DNA from: Opisthorchis felineus
Taxonomy: Eukaryota > Platyhelminthes > Trematoda > Opisthorchiida > Opisthorchiidae
Length of the DNA stretch: 64,000 bases
Direction: 5' to 3'
Assembly: GCA_004794785.1 (NCBI GenBank)
Contig: SJOL01007377.1
Span: forward strand, 121,477 to 185,476
Shown: one piece after another, positions 47,740-60,539 of the stretch
Position numbering within the stretch: the first letter of the stretch is position 1
Layout: every line of letters begins with the position of its first letter
Program-made: the position numbers and the translations under genes
The notes under the pieces: generated by a model
Databases searched by the model: none
Told to the model about the DNA's origin: nothing
What the model saw: only the letters and a program-made list of their open reading frames with translations

Positions 47740-48580
47740 GCACACTACAGGTCACGTTTTCCGACAGTGTTATCTGAAATCTTAAAACATTTGATCGTCT
47801 AGTTAGTAGGCTGATCGTTTTTGTCTTCCATGTCATATACAAAACTCATTTGGAAGAGTTAGTGGTGACCTGTAGTCTAACTGGGTGATTTTCCGTTATA
47901 GAGACTTTGCTTTTCAGGGAATTCTGCTTTCTAAAATGTCCCTTTTTGAACAGTCGCATGTGACAGTCTGTTACGACAGATACAAGTATCCACGCCAAAT
48001 TGTTTCCTGCCAGCGTGTTGTTAGACATACTACGCTTGACTGAATAAATATTTTCTAAATTGTTTGTAACTCTATTGAAACTCTATCTCACAACCTGCCC
48101 GTTGGATTTTCATTCAGCCAGATGTTGTTGAGTTTTAGCAGTTTATTTCGTGTGAAGGAAGGAAATAGAAAGCCTGTCATTTGGACGGATTTTTCTGATA
48201 GACTTATAAATAGCACAATGGCAAGCTGCAAAGAACAAGCCTTCGAAATCACTTCCGGATGAACAGTGTCACTCAAGTAAGCTGTCAAATTGTTGTTAGA
48301 ATTTTTTGTTGGATGCTGGCCATTTTCTGAAATAATGGATCTATACTAAAATTTTCGACGCTTTTCCAAACAGACAGGCCGGATACTAGGGTGAACATTA
48401 TAAAACCATTAAGGCTTGAATAAAGAACGCACATTTCTACATGCTTTTCAATGAGTGTTCTTGCTAAAACTGAATGTTGTTCTGCTAAAGCAAATTTAAC
48501 CGTATCTGTCTCGACAGATAATTCGACGTGAATTGCGAGCGTTGTGTATTCCATAGGGTTATAATACTTCTCGTAACAAT
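47740..48580. other. No supportable gene
   Basis: Antisense frames at 48088-48554 carry no recognisable motif. Confidence 0.4.
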
Positions 48581-48584
48581 ACTA

Positions 48585-48775
48585 GCTGCTCACGCTTTCG
48601 GTTCTTAGTTGCCATATCATCCGAAAGAAACATGGGGGTTGTGATAATGCCAGGTTGCCCAATTACAGATGTTCGGGTTGGCCTAGAACCAAGGACCTCC
48701 CGCTTGATTTTCGTGCATTAAGGACTAAGCCATTTTGAGCCCCCTTTTCGGGGGTAGTGATGTGTAACGACCGGA
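48585..48775 (-). repeat. tRNA-derived SINE, family A
   Basis: Minus strand: A-box-like AAATGGCTTAGTCC, B-box-like CCTTGGTTCTAGGCC, body AACCTGGCATTATCAC through AACCGAAAGCGTG, as at 8885-9125. Confidence 0.6.
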
Positions 48776-48789
48776 AGAAAATGGTGCTA

Positions 48790-50160
48790 AGCAGCTGGTG
48801 GAATGTTTCCCACCACCGGTTGTGCTCTGTACACAGCGCAACTATTACCTTTTCTTGAGCAGTACACTACGATCAAACTGGCTCACGTCATAAATAAAAT
48901 GCCACCCATTGGGAATTCGAAATGCATATCATCTGCCCTTCTGTGATTAAACGTACTGAAAATAAAAACATTTCACTGGTGTAACGAGCATTTTTAGTTC
49001 TCACTAAAGCCATTCGGACATCCAAGCCATATTGCTAAGTAAAGTGGAACATTCGAATTGCAGTGAAACCCAAACCTCAAAGAATCAAGTTTAAATACTT
49101 TGACCAACACCCGCCACCGGTCAATTGTGATGGGTTTCACACACAAGAACCACTGGTACACGCGGTAATCATCCATCAATCCAGGTGGTCACAAGTCCAT
49201 CAGTTTCGGTGGAATGAGAAACTTACCTAATGATTGCTATCACGTGGGTCACACAACGGTTGCCCTATTCACGTGACAGGAAATGGATCAAGCTTTTTCC
49301 GCATGCTTCATGCAACTGCTATTTTGATCCAGTGTTTGTGGAACCAATAGAGCGTTTTTACGACTGGAAATCGCATCGAATTCAAACTTTTTATCGATTG
49401 AACACATTGAAATATTGTAGGGATACTTGCGTGTGCTTCGATCATAGAGCGACACCCGATCGATTAACAGGTTCATCCCACATGAAGTATTGTAAGGAAC
49501 ACCTTCCCCTTTATTTGTGTGCATGAACACGCATACTGGTAGAACTTTGTTTACAAAGTCTCGGACCGGAGTTCTAAAAGTCGAGCAATAATTGCGAGAA
49601 TTCTCGACCAAGAATGCCAGACCGCAATCTGACTAATCATGCCATCATAAAAGTTGTGGGTGTTTCGTTCGCAGGATGTTGATGAAAACACTTGGTTGTT
49701 TGTTAGTTTGTGCTTCACATCAGTGAAAGCTAATTGCTTTTACCTGCAAATATACCGGGAAGATTCTGCCAAGGCCTGCATGTTTCTAAAAGCCCTCATT
49801 GGGAAATTTAGTGACATAGGGCGACAAGTTGTGCTTCAGTACAATCCTCTAGAATGCACTACATTTATCAATAAACCTAATCATATTGTTAGAGACCAGG
49901 CGGACGTTCTTCGTTTGAATAACTGAAGAGAAACCTCCCATTTGCGAAATTTCACACAATCGGCGTAATGCATCACACGACATCAAAGAAACATATCGCC
50001 TAAAGAGAAGAACGTTTGAGAATCATCCTCTAATTTTACAGAACTAACCACTTTCGATCCAGACTGGAAGCGTTAGGGGAAATGTGTGTCAGTTGTCCTA
50101 AATAACACACCGGTACGTCTGAAACTCTATACCGCGCCGGAAGCCACAATCATTACCAAA
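48790..50160. other. No supportable gene
   Basis: A 90-codon frame at 49654-49926 (KFSDIGRQVVLQYNPLE) is uncharacterised and may belong to the 5' part of the adjoining gypsy element, but I cannot show it. Confidence 0.3.
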
Positions 50161-50174
50161 GGTAACTGGAAAAA

Positions 50175-52250
50175 ATGGGTAAATCTCCTTTCAACCCTAC
50201 AAATACTGCTGCTCCAAACGCTTCTGGTGAAAAATTACAGTTGACTGATAAGCTTCCTTGTTCTATGCTGTGCCACAGTGTCCTTTTCAGTGGAATGTGT
50301 TACTTGACCCATGTACCGCATTTGGACCTTTTCGGCCTGGACTGGATCGACCGGCTGAAGCTGATAGAAATTCCTCTGAACACTGTATGCAACCTTGTAT
50401 AGTCGGATGTCTCCCAAACCTCAAAATGGACACAACAACTTTTGAGAAATTATTTGAGTGTATGCAAGGATGCCTTCGGAAAGTGTTTAAAGACGGAAGA
50501 CATTCTGTTTCTACGTCAGAATACAAAACCTGTGTTCCGCCGAAAGAAGCTTGTCCCATATACTGTCTTGCCTGTAGTTGATCAAGAACTACAGAGACTG
50601 CAAAACGAGGGAGTCACACAACCAGTGAATCATTCAGAATGGGCAGCACCGATTGTGGTATTCAAAAAGCCCAACGGTAAGGTCAGGATATGTGCAGACT
50701 TTTCAGCTGGTCTCGAATCGACACTGAAGTATCACCAATACGCGCTGCCTTTCCCAGTGAATTGTTTTTCAAGCTAAAAGGTGGAAAATATTTTGCCAAG
50801 CTGGATCTATCTGATGCATACTTGCAGGTTGAAGTTTCAAAAGAGAGTAAGCACCTACTTACAACCAATAGACATCGTGGACTTTTCCAATACAACCGAT
50901 TGTTTTTCGATGTTTATTCTGAACCGGCAATATTCCAGCAGCTAATGGACACTGTGATGTTGCTTATTTGGGCCATGTTGTCATCACCGACTGTGACCCA
51001 GAAAATCTTTGTAAACGTCTCGGTCAAGTGCTGGACCGAATTCAGAACTATGGATTTCACCTCAGAAGTGAAAAGTGTCAGTTTTTCATGGATTCCATCA
51101 AATATATCGGATGCATAATCGATCACTATGGTCGAACACCAGACCCAGAATACATAGGTGCCTCGAACAAATGCCTCCGCCCGAGGTTTTACCTACATCG
51201 AGGTCATTTCTGGGACTTATCAGTCATCATAGTGCTTTTGTTCCGGCAGTGCATGATATCCATGGTCCACTGTACAGTGTGCTACTCAAGAACTCTCAGG
51301 GGAAACGAGACACTGATTGCCAGGACATTTTTCAGAAGATGAAGGCTATGCTTACTTCCGACCTACTTTTGAAACATTACGACCCGTCCCGTGATATCAC
51401 TGTAAAGGCCGATGTATCCAGCTACGGCGTGGGGGGCAGTCATTTCATATACGTTTGAAGATGGCTTTGAAAAATTCATAGCCCATGCCACTCGATCGGT
51501 GACAGCTGTAGAACTTAGTTATAGCCAGATCGAAAAGGAAGCCTTGGCGATTTTTTTTGCTGTGAAAACATTTCACAAGCTGCTTTACGGCCACAAATTC
51601 ACATTAATTACTGAACACAAACCATTAACAGCCATATTCGGATCCAAGAATTGTCCTCTTGTCTATTGTGCCAATCAACTTCAAAGATGGGCTACAATGT
51701 TACCCGGTTACAACTTAACATCAAGTTTAGATCGGCTGACAATATCGGTCAGGCAGATGCATTATCAAGACTTTTATAAAACCGACCACCGGACTTGGAA
51801 GATTCAGCTGTGGCTCAGATATCAGCTGATGCCGGGAGCAAGATGTACAGTTACGCAAGCTATCTAAGGTACTCCAATCACGTTCACAACAATACGCAGG
51901 GTAACCAAGGTACCAAGGTAACCAAGGTACTCCAATCACATTCACAACGATACGCAGCGTAACCATACAGGATCCAGTGATGAGTCAAGTAAAGAAGTAC
52001 CACCTCTCCAAGTGGCCACGGTATATTAAGTAAAAAGAATTGCTTCAGTATTATCAGAGGCCTTTTGTTAGCCCATTGTTAGCAGAGCACGTGGTCATAC
52101 CAGAGGAGCTGCATAGGCATGTTCTGCAAGTCCCATAAAGGACATCCCGGGATCAACCGAACAAAATCGTTGATCCAAAGCTTTGCTTATTGGCATCATA
52201 TTGACAACCAAATCGATAAGCTCGTCATATCTTGCCACATCGCCAGCAGC
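50175..52250 (+). mobile_element. Ty3/gypsy LTR-retrotransposon pol, decayed (5' part)
   Basis: Broken frames give, in order: protease/RT linker (HLDLFGLDWIDRL), RT (50442-51120) with EWAAPIVVFKKPNGKVRIC and KLDLSDAYLQV, RNase H (51400-51780) with SYSQIEKEALAI and FTLITEHKPLTAIF, and the integrase zinc domain (52119-52250; [11 protein letters not shown]...SCHIAS). The RT YLDD box is YLGH, so both catalytic Asp are gone. No LTR is recognisable. The integrase breaks off at 52250 and its core resumes at 53978, so foreign DNA lies inside it. Confidence 0.85.
51867..51966 (+). repeat. Direct duplication inside the gypsy remnant
   Basis: AGGTACTCCAATCAC through ATACGCAGxGTAACCA occurs twice with a period of 58 bases, separated by GGTACCAAGGTAACC, between RNase H and integrase. 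Confidence 0.75.
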
Positions 52251-52499
52251 CTAGCAGCTGTTTTGGAGTACTTAGCTGCAGAAGTATTGGAGATTGCCGG
52301 CAATGCTGCCCGAGACAACAAGAAGACTCGACTAATCCCTCGTCACCTGCAACTGTCTATCAGAAATGATAAGGAACTGAACAGTCTTTTAGGCAAGGTG
52401 ACTATCGTACAAGGAGGAGTACTGCCAAATATCTAGGCTGTTTTGTTGCCGAAGAAGGCAGCTATTGTTGGTAAAAAGAGCCAATCCCAAGATTATTGA
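52251..52499 (+). pseudogene. Histone H2A.X fragment (5'-truncated retrocopy)
   Basis: Codons from CTA at 52251 read [20 protein letters not shown], continue through RDNKKTR and [12 protein letters not shown] to GGVLPNI, meet TAG at 52434-52436 where H2A has Gln (NIQAV), then AVLLPKK and end KSQSQDY. The C-terminal SQDY is the SQ(D/E)-hydrophobic motif that distinguishes H2A.X, the variant phosphorylated at DNA breaks. The first half of the histone is missing. It has no intron, and an A8 run (52546-52553) follows about 50 bases after the final stop, which fits an L1-like or R2-like retrocopy. It is fused in frame to the gypsy integrase upstream (SCHIASS then LAAV). Confidence 0.85.
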
Positions 52500-52555
52500 T
52501 AATTTATAACATTCATATGTGAAATAGATGTATTTTATGTTCTTTAAAAAAAACA

Positions 52556-53960
52556 TTGGAGCAGCAATCGTGTTGAAATCTTGGACAAACCGGCTGTAGT
52601 ATGCTGCTCGCCCAAGAAACTGCCGTAGGGATCACTTGGAATTGGGAACAGCACAGTCCTTGATTTTTGCCAGTTTTTCTGGTAGTGGGCTAACCTCTCT
52701 GTGATCCACTTTATGCCCCAGCAGTGTCACTGAACTCCGAGCGAGCTGTATCTTAGCTTCATTTATCCGCAGGCTCGACTCCCGGATACGCTTCAATACG
52801 GCCTTCAAATGAACTGCGTGCTCTGGTTCCGAATTGCTGTACACAACGATATCATCCCCGTACACGGCAACATTCTGTAGACCCTTCGTTAAACGAAGCA
52901 TCAAGCGCCGGAATGTGAATGGTGCTCCCGACAAACCAAACGGCATCCGTCTAAATTGATAGTGGGTGTCCCCAACGGTGAACGCCGTTTTCTCCCGGTC
53001 CTTCGCCTTGATAGATAGTTGCCAATATCCGGAACGCAAGCCGAACACCGTGAAATATCGGGAATGCTGGAGGGAATCGAAAATATCCGCCACCGAAGGG
53101 ACAGCTACAACCCGATTTACGGTCAGTTCGTTCAAACGCCGAAAGTCCATGCAGAACCGATGCTTTCTATTTGCCTTCTTTACAAGCGCAATCGGGGAGT
53201 TGTATGCACTGTTGGCCTCCTCAATTATACCATTTTTCAACATCTCCTGCACTTGCTTATGGACCTCCTCCCGTAGATGGAGCGGCAGCGGACGGGGTCC
53301 GTAAGGTCGAAAGCATTCAGACGAGTGCGGAATTTCGTGTTCAATCCACGAGCAGAAGCCAAACGGATCCTCTTCGCCTGTGAACATTTCGGAGTACTCC
53401 TCGACCACGGATTGTACTGACGGCATGTTACAGGACGGAAGCTTTCGGACATGCAGCTCGTTCACGGCAGTGCTTGGGTAACCTTCAAGCTTGACTGCGC
53501 CATACTTGGTCACCAGTTTTCCCCGCTTGAGATCAACCACGGATTCTGTGCCCTTGAGAAAATCTGCTCCCAAAATTGTCTGCTCAATGTCTGGGCTGAT
53601 AAGAAACTCGTGCTGCACGGACCTGTTGCCTAGGCGCATTGAGTGCATTGACAATCCGTCAATTTTCAGTTGGTATCTACCCACTGTCTTACGGCTAGCG
53701 CGCACGGTTTGCATACAGCTTCGTCCCCTCTCCGTCTCAGCGATACCCCTGCTCCCGTATCAATCAGACACAGCTCCTTCTTCCCGTATATCTCGACAAA
53801 GGCCTGTATGGTAGACTGTGTGAGTGCACAAATCGCAACCCACCCGGGAAAAGAGGAGTAGTCCAAAGTTTTATTATGTACAGGTGGTCGGGTATGAGGG
53901 CACTGATTCTTCCAGTGGCCATGCATGCCATACCTGTAGCATCAGCTCATTCGGGCGTGC
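52556..53960 (-). mobile_element. Ty3/gypsy pol, minus strand, decayed
   Basis: On the minus strand: a gag knuckle C-x2-Y-x4-H-x4-C (second Cys now Tyr; CYRYGMHGHWKNQC, 53930-53890), aspartic protease (LIDTGAGVSL, about 53790), a frame break near 53710, then a 360-codon RT frame. RT motifs: IALVKKANRKHRFCMDFRRL, RMPFGLSGAPFTF and YGDDIVVYS. The first catalytic Asp is Gly (FGLRSGYW where FDLRSGYW is expected). A TGA at about 52629 precedes SLRQFLGRAAYYSRFVQDF, and the frame ends abruptly at TIAAPM (52556), so RNase H and integrase are missing. It sits inside the plus-strand gypsy integrase. Confidence 0.85.
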
Positions 53961-53977
53961 CTTGGCATGGCATGCGT

Positions 53978-54235
53978 GCGTTGGCTTCAAAGTCTCCTAG
54001 AGAATTTGGTCTCCTTTGTTGGCAGCTGCCACAAAATGTGTGGTCGAGGATACACGTAGACTATGCAGGTGCCGTGAACGGCCAAATTTTTCTCATCATC
54101 GTGGACGATTACAGCAAGTGGACATATCTCTCCCATGAGGACAACCACGATCACAGCGGTATTTCGCTGCGCTTTCCAAACACTTTTCAGGTGTGTTGGA
54201 ATTTTATAGGTTTGTTGTGGGAGAAGTGATTTCAT
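53978..54235 (+). mobile_element. Ty3/gypsy integrase core (3' part of the plus-strand element)
   Basis: ASKSPREFG, then VWSRIHVDYAGAVNGQIFLI and VDDYSKW: the first catalytic Asp region of a gypsy integrase. It continues the zinc domain that breaks at 52250. The frame degenerates after about 54140 and no second or third catalytic residue is visible. Confidence 0.75.
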
Positions 54236-54239
54236 CGAT

Positions 54240-57200
54240 TTAAGACTCGGTATATCTGAAAGCTAGAGTTCAAACCCGAATGTCATAGGATGTGCGCTTC
54301 CAATGGGTGCCAACGAGAGAAATCTCGGGTTCATGTTTTGTTAAACCGGTTGTGAACTAACCCGTAAATTTATGAGCGCAAGGTTTAGAACCACATTAAA
54401 CTCACTGCACCTTAGATATCGTCCAAATAAGCGTTTCTGTCGATCTTAGCGGATAGTGATTTGATGAAATGTACGTTAATTTGTTGTTCCTTAAATTATT
54501 GCCTCTACCGTGGTTCGTGATTACGTCTGGTTGAAAATATCGGGCAGTACAAATACTTCACATGGCGGTAAACGCTGGCTCAGTATCCCGGCTGGAAAAT
54601 CCAGCGTGTCACTACGCTGTGTTATGGGCTATATTTTGCAAGACTTCTCCGTGCGCAGAGAGAGGTACATAGCTTTAAGCCGGGAGGGCTCAGAGACCCT
54701 GAAGTACCTATCGATTTAGTCTGCTTGCCGAAACAGATCGCGCTGTGATACTCTAACTTAGAACTAGTGCATTATTTTGCTTAGGCCCACAAACTCTCGC
54801 CGGAAGTCGAAATCTACCGAGCAGTTGATAAACCGACTGTCCGTCAAGCTATTTTGAAAAGGAATTAATTAACATGCGCAAGTTTTCACTCGCAGTCGGA
54901 GGGCGTTTCCGTTTTTCTTCACCAGTGTTCTGAGTATATCTGTTTTAAAACGGTGACGTTTGTGAAGAAACAGCGGAACAAATAAATAGAACCACAATGA
55001 GGGTATTACAGATTTTACTACCTGGCGTAGTAATCACAGAGTATATTTGGCATATAGCCGATGTGATCATGTATTAGCAGGCGATACCCCTAAATGTAAT
55101 ATTTATCACTGTTTGTTTTGAGCTGAATGTTTAGTGGAGTAAAATTTCTGTCCCTTCGAAAAGCTCATTTGACAAGTCTCAGCGGTGTGCATAAAACAGA
55201 CACCCAATAAGGCTTAAAGCATGTTGTTACGTTCGTCATTATTTTATCAATACCAGTTTACACGCCAGTAATCCGCTTGGTCCTTGACTCCGGGCCAAGG
55301 CTGGTCGGATGCCAGTGACTAGTTGAAGTGGGCTTTCTTTGGGCCAAACTCAGGTTTGTATACAGGGATGGCTTCTTTTTCTGTGAGGATTGTGAACTGC
55401 AAGACATGAAAATCAATTTGTTGTGAATACGCAACAGCTGTTGAACTGGTATGTGCTACGTTCTATCCCTATCGATTTATTTCATATAAAATCAGCAATG
55501 ACGGGTGCCACTGATGCTTAGCATGGGTTCATGGTGGGTAGAACGGCGTAGAAACGACGATAATCCACTAGGTTGATCAGACGACGGTCTGTCCTAGTTA
55601 AGTGGGTCGGACACTCACTAATGACCGGCATCGCCTAAAAATTGACATATATAATGCTTACACATCCCCAGTAATCCGGTGCATAGACGTGAGTCTAGAA
55701 CAAATAATTTGAGCACCCATCAATGGCTCCACATGGAAGTCCAAGAAAATTCCGTCTACCCATTCGGGCGGCATACGTTCTCTGAGAATATTCTGGAATC
55801 AAATCTTACTACCCATTTAACCCTGTGATGAGATACACTCTCCCTATTTTTATACTTCACTTGTAAACCGAACATGTTTCACTCGCCTACGCTGATGCTC
55901 TCAGCACAATCGGCAGGTTGATCCCACCTATTCTGCACCCCCGACACTGGAGTCTGCTGTCTTGAAAAGATTCACGTTTGGGACCATAATCTGGTCATTC
56001 ATTTGAACTCTCCATGAAATTCTAAAAAAACTTAGACTTCACGTCTAATTCAGAGCTTCGAAGCATGTGCAACAAACATTCATCTCTCAGCAGCATGTCT
56101 ACCCATCAAACTGGTGCTTCACAGGTTCCAGGTGACCGGTTCCAAGTCAACTGCCGACTCTCCACTATGCAATCAAGTGGTTCATACCATGTTAATGGGG
56201 CACAAACACAATGGATGTGTATACGCACCGATGATTTATAGCGCAGATATGGTCAAGGACGCCTTTATCTTTTCCAAACGGCTAAAAGAACAGAAGCGGT
56301 GGCTAATCTTGAAAAGCCACACACTTAAGCAGACCATTCCTCTTTAACTGAGGTCGATTTGGAGGTTAATTTCCATTGGATAGTGGACGGTCCGAGACTC
56401 GTATCCCACCCATCAGTTTTAACTCGGAAGCTTCAACTTACGCCACAGCAGGCGCCTATCAAGAAACTCTCTACTTCACTCCCGGATTCTAGAGTAAACT
56501 CAGTAGATCAAACTATAATAAGCTGGGTTTTGGGAAGTCGCGTCCAGTATCACTATTGATGTTCTCAAGTTGACTATAATTGCATATTAGTTAGCATACT
56601 GTTTGAATGCTCTTTGTTGCACCTATCATTAAAACGTTTGTGTGATGGGTAGGGACGTGAACTGTCTGTCAAACTTCTAAAAACATTACACTTTTTAACG
56701 CCACGAGCTGTCTTACATATCTGATTGGCGACAAATTAAACACGACTTCTTAAACTCGTGAGTAGTAAACACGATCATTTTCGTCCATCATTGCAGCGGC
56801 TTCAAGTTACACCAGGAATAATTCATCAGGTGACTGTTCCATTTATGCCATGGGGAATATTGTTTGGTGGTTTCAAATTGGTAGGAAATTGGGTAAACAC
56901 ACCATGCGTTGTTAACTGCTGCACGGTGCTGTGTGCTGAGCTTCATGGACCACTGCTCAGCTGACCTCCAGAGACATCCACCCACATAAAGAGCAGAATT
57001 GTGTTCTGCCACAGGTCTCTTTAATGTCACCAGCACAGAATAAGAGAATATTCGGAAACATGGGACTACAAAAAATTCACATATTTCGTGTCCCCACAAT
57101 GACGAGGTCATCTTCAAAATAGTACTGCAGACTTTGCTTCCTCAGGCATGTTTTAGAAGAAAATCTCCGATTGATAAATGCAGTGTAATTTGAAAACCTT

Positions 57201-60200
57201 TTGTAAAAGTGCACATCGCGCTTATGGAGACTACTGCGAAATCTGTGTGGTGTCGACCATATTAAAGCTTACTTCTGTGATCAGATCATTTGGTGATCAG
57301 TGGTTGAGGATGGGTAAATGACCTGCAGGTGTCCATTCGGACGGTTTATGTATTCACCAGATGTGTCTCCCCAACGCCATCACATCTACACCACGCTTAC
57401 GAAATCGAATTTTCCGAAAACAATAATACAGCATTGAACTTAAATAGGGACAATACCCTACTCAGGTGAGTTATAAAGTGTAGACAGCTGTAAAAGCACG
57501 GCAGTATATTAGGGGCTCGGATACAAACAAACCTGGGAAATGGCCGTGCCATCCGTCGTATGTTCACCAGCATTTTTGTTTCCAGACATTTTTTTGAAAA
57601 AATTGTCCTGGGGGTATCCTTAAATGAACCCTAAATACTTCGTTAGAAAGCAGAAGTGGCTTTGGTGGGTTCTGAAATGCGAAACTCACGTTCGCGCTGC
57701 GTGGATCACCAAAGATTATAACGGCGCTAGCATGCAGCTGCTCCATGGTGGAGCACACGAAGATCACTGTGTTCCTAGATCATTGTCCTCAGTGTTTGTA
57801 GAATGGATTTACATGTCTGTCAATTGACGGAGCAATGTGTAGTACGCGTCTCCTAGTTGCAGAGTTATGTTACATGGCCGGGAGGGATCTTAACCAACAC
57901 TCGTCCGTGGTGGTGGTAGACTGATTTACACTTCACTGAGTGCACCCACTTAGGCAGTTGTACTGCAGTTGTTGGCAAAAAAAACGAAACGCTGACAAGA
58001 TATGCCTTCTTTTGACAAATAATGTGTAGAATGGCAAAGTGTAGGCTATTTCGGATAAGCTTGTAAAGTGGTGTCACTCCAGTGGGATGATTGTGAACAA
58101 ACCACTCTAGCGTAATCGGTACCACTGTAGAGAAAGAATATCATGTCAGTAGAAACAAGCTTTCGCAAAGGACGTTTCGCTACTCAAGCTCATAATCAGG
58201 ATGGACCAAGGTGTCCTTTTGCAACTGCTTTACCAGCAAGTTCCATTTGTTGACTTGATTGATGCAGCAAACTTGCCAGTTGCAAGAAGGTCAATCGACA
58301 GGCGTTGATGTGAAGTACGGCTGAAGCAACTCGCTGCTAGTTTAGCGTACGTTAGACCAATCCACACAAACGGGCGAGGAATAAAGAGTTAAGCATGTCT
58401 TTGGCTACATCATGTCCCGAAACCGAGTGCAGTGACTAGATTGATCCTCAATTTGCTGTAGTGAACAGTCAAGCAACGTTTACTGATAGACCATGAAGTG
58501 TTTTGCCCGTGCTGCTTGTATTTCCTCCTCTCGGTAGAACATTGTCTGCTGACAGGGTGGTGCATAAATACAATATATACATATATACATATATATGCGA
58601 TGTCAAGTCGCCTTTCCTGCAGAAGATCCTAATAGGTCAAGAAAAAAGATTATTCTCTCAGTTTTTCGGGCTGGCAGCCTTGACTGACCCACACTGATGG
58701 CGCAGACAATCGAAATAATCCCGGCTGTCCTGATCAAACCGCAGCTGGCAAATAAGTGAACATATGGCACATACGGTAGTTATCCCAAAAGAACCTTTGA
58801 TACAAATTAAGAACATTTGCTTCATCAACACCTTCGCCTTCGAGAAAGATTTACTTCCGACCATATCTGCAATGAGGCTCATCAATACCAAGATCGTATG
58901 TGTTTTGTAATTTTCCAACAAGTAGGTTAAATAATACGTTTTCAAGTTCTTTAATTTATGCTGATGAAGACCAAGTGTTGCTCTGAAAAGTGAAGATTAC
59001 TCAGAATAGTCGTAGCAAACTGACGAAACAGCTGTGGCCTATAAAAGCGGACGAGAATGTTACAATAGAAGCAACCAAACAGAATTTTGTTAATGAGAAC
59101 AAATGTGTGTCAATTTTTTTCGTGATTCTCTAGAAAAAACATCCCATCCCACCGAAGCACGACGTAGACTGCTTCAATCACTTGTTGAATTTAGCAATGC
59201 CTTGTGGAACTTTGGCCGCGAAAATAATGAGACATTCGCAGGAAACACTGCGCTCCACAATCCTGACTAAAATTCTCCGTGAAAAGCACTAATCAGATAA
59301 CTTTATCTGCCCTAGCATGTGTGTTAATTCAAGAGTGTGTTTTACATTCAGCAAAAAAGAATGGTTTAAAATTTTCCTCAATATCGCTGGAGATCCGACT
59401 GCTACATATTCGCAGTGTGAACGGAACTTATGCCAAGTGCTTCTCGGCAGGTAAGGATAGTCTCAATTTGAGTTAGTGAAGAACAGGCCTATATGACGCT
59501 ACTAAATTCATTTTCCGGATTCCATTCCAAATACGGGTTTATCTTATCATCATCAGCATTGACAGTATGATATCAGTATTCAGTGCTGAGGCTTCGTTGC
59601 CGTACAACCCCGGTTCGTTCAAAAGCCTAATTGTGAACAGAAAAATAGAAGTAAACGGGCCAGCTCTTTGTACCCGTCACTCTGAATTAGGCCCAGGTTT
59701 ATCTAGGAAATTATAAAGAAGATAATGTTCTTTTTGGATTGACACCTTATTTTGTTTGACGGATCAAGCGATATTTTACTCTGCAAACTCTGCATACTTC
59801 CTACATAATTCTGAGTAAAATTTCACCGGAATATATTGGAAAACCAAACAGATGCAAATGGCTTGTATTAGTCCTTTTCTGGTGTCAAGAATATTCTGTC
59901 TTTGGGCAAAGTCCCAATTCTATGAGTGACCGAGTAGGCCAAGTAGGAATATGCTCCGCGAAATCATCTATGCCGTATGCTAATGGAACAGCTGGGCCGA
60001 ATGTTTATCGATTATGAGAAAACAGCAAGCGTATACAGATATGCAGTTGGCGGCAGTCTTGTGAGTGAAAGTCCAGTACACTAGCGCATTTGCCGCACTG
60101 CCAGTTCATCGGTAAAAAATGCTCCCTGATCTCAGTAGGATAGAGTATATTCAAGCCCTCTCCGGCACTTCGTCGTATCGGTGCTCGTAGAGGTCAAGGT

Positions 60201-60530
60201 GCAAAAATATATGCAGGTCGACTTAATCACACGCACCCCTCATTGACGTTATCTAGGCGGAATACCATCAAACTTCAACAAAAAAGCAGGTGAAAATAGC
60301 ATGTACGAAACAATGTACTTTCACCATATGACCTCATATCCTGTGGGGAACCGAGTCGTATATATAACAGCTGACCATTTGAGTATAGAAGCCCGGACAC
60401 ATACATGTTTAAAAGCGGTTATGTTGGTACGCAAACATTTTGAGTAAACAAGAGGACGTTTGGCTTGCCGGACAGGTCACTAATTATATAATAAGTGAAA
60501 AATATTGATCAAAAGCAAGGAACAAATAAA
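54240..60530. other. Long gene-poor stretch
   Basis: Six kilobases with no exon or motif I can support. A TATACATA microsatellite lies at 58571-58597. A frame at 56758-56964 contains NCCTVLC, faintly like the grn-B exon, but the spacing and context fail. Confidence 0.4.
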
Positions 60531-60539
60531 AGGATAAAA

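Noticed and set aside
49654..49926. Gag-like reading of a 90-codon frame before the gypsy element
   Set aside because: No zinc knuckle or other gag hallmark; link to the element unproven.
52466..52490. Replication-histone 3' stem-loop after the H2A fragment
   Set aside because: TTGG...CCAA could pair, but it lies inside the coding tail and lacks the canonical stem-loop; the SQDY variant normally also uses poly(A).
56823..56870. CTGATGA on the minus strand
   Set aside because: No GAAA at a suitable distance and no stems.
56758..56964. Frame with NCCTVLC resembling the half-granulin exon
   Set aside because: Cysteine spacing fails, no acceptor at the right place, and the stop follows soon after.
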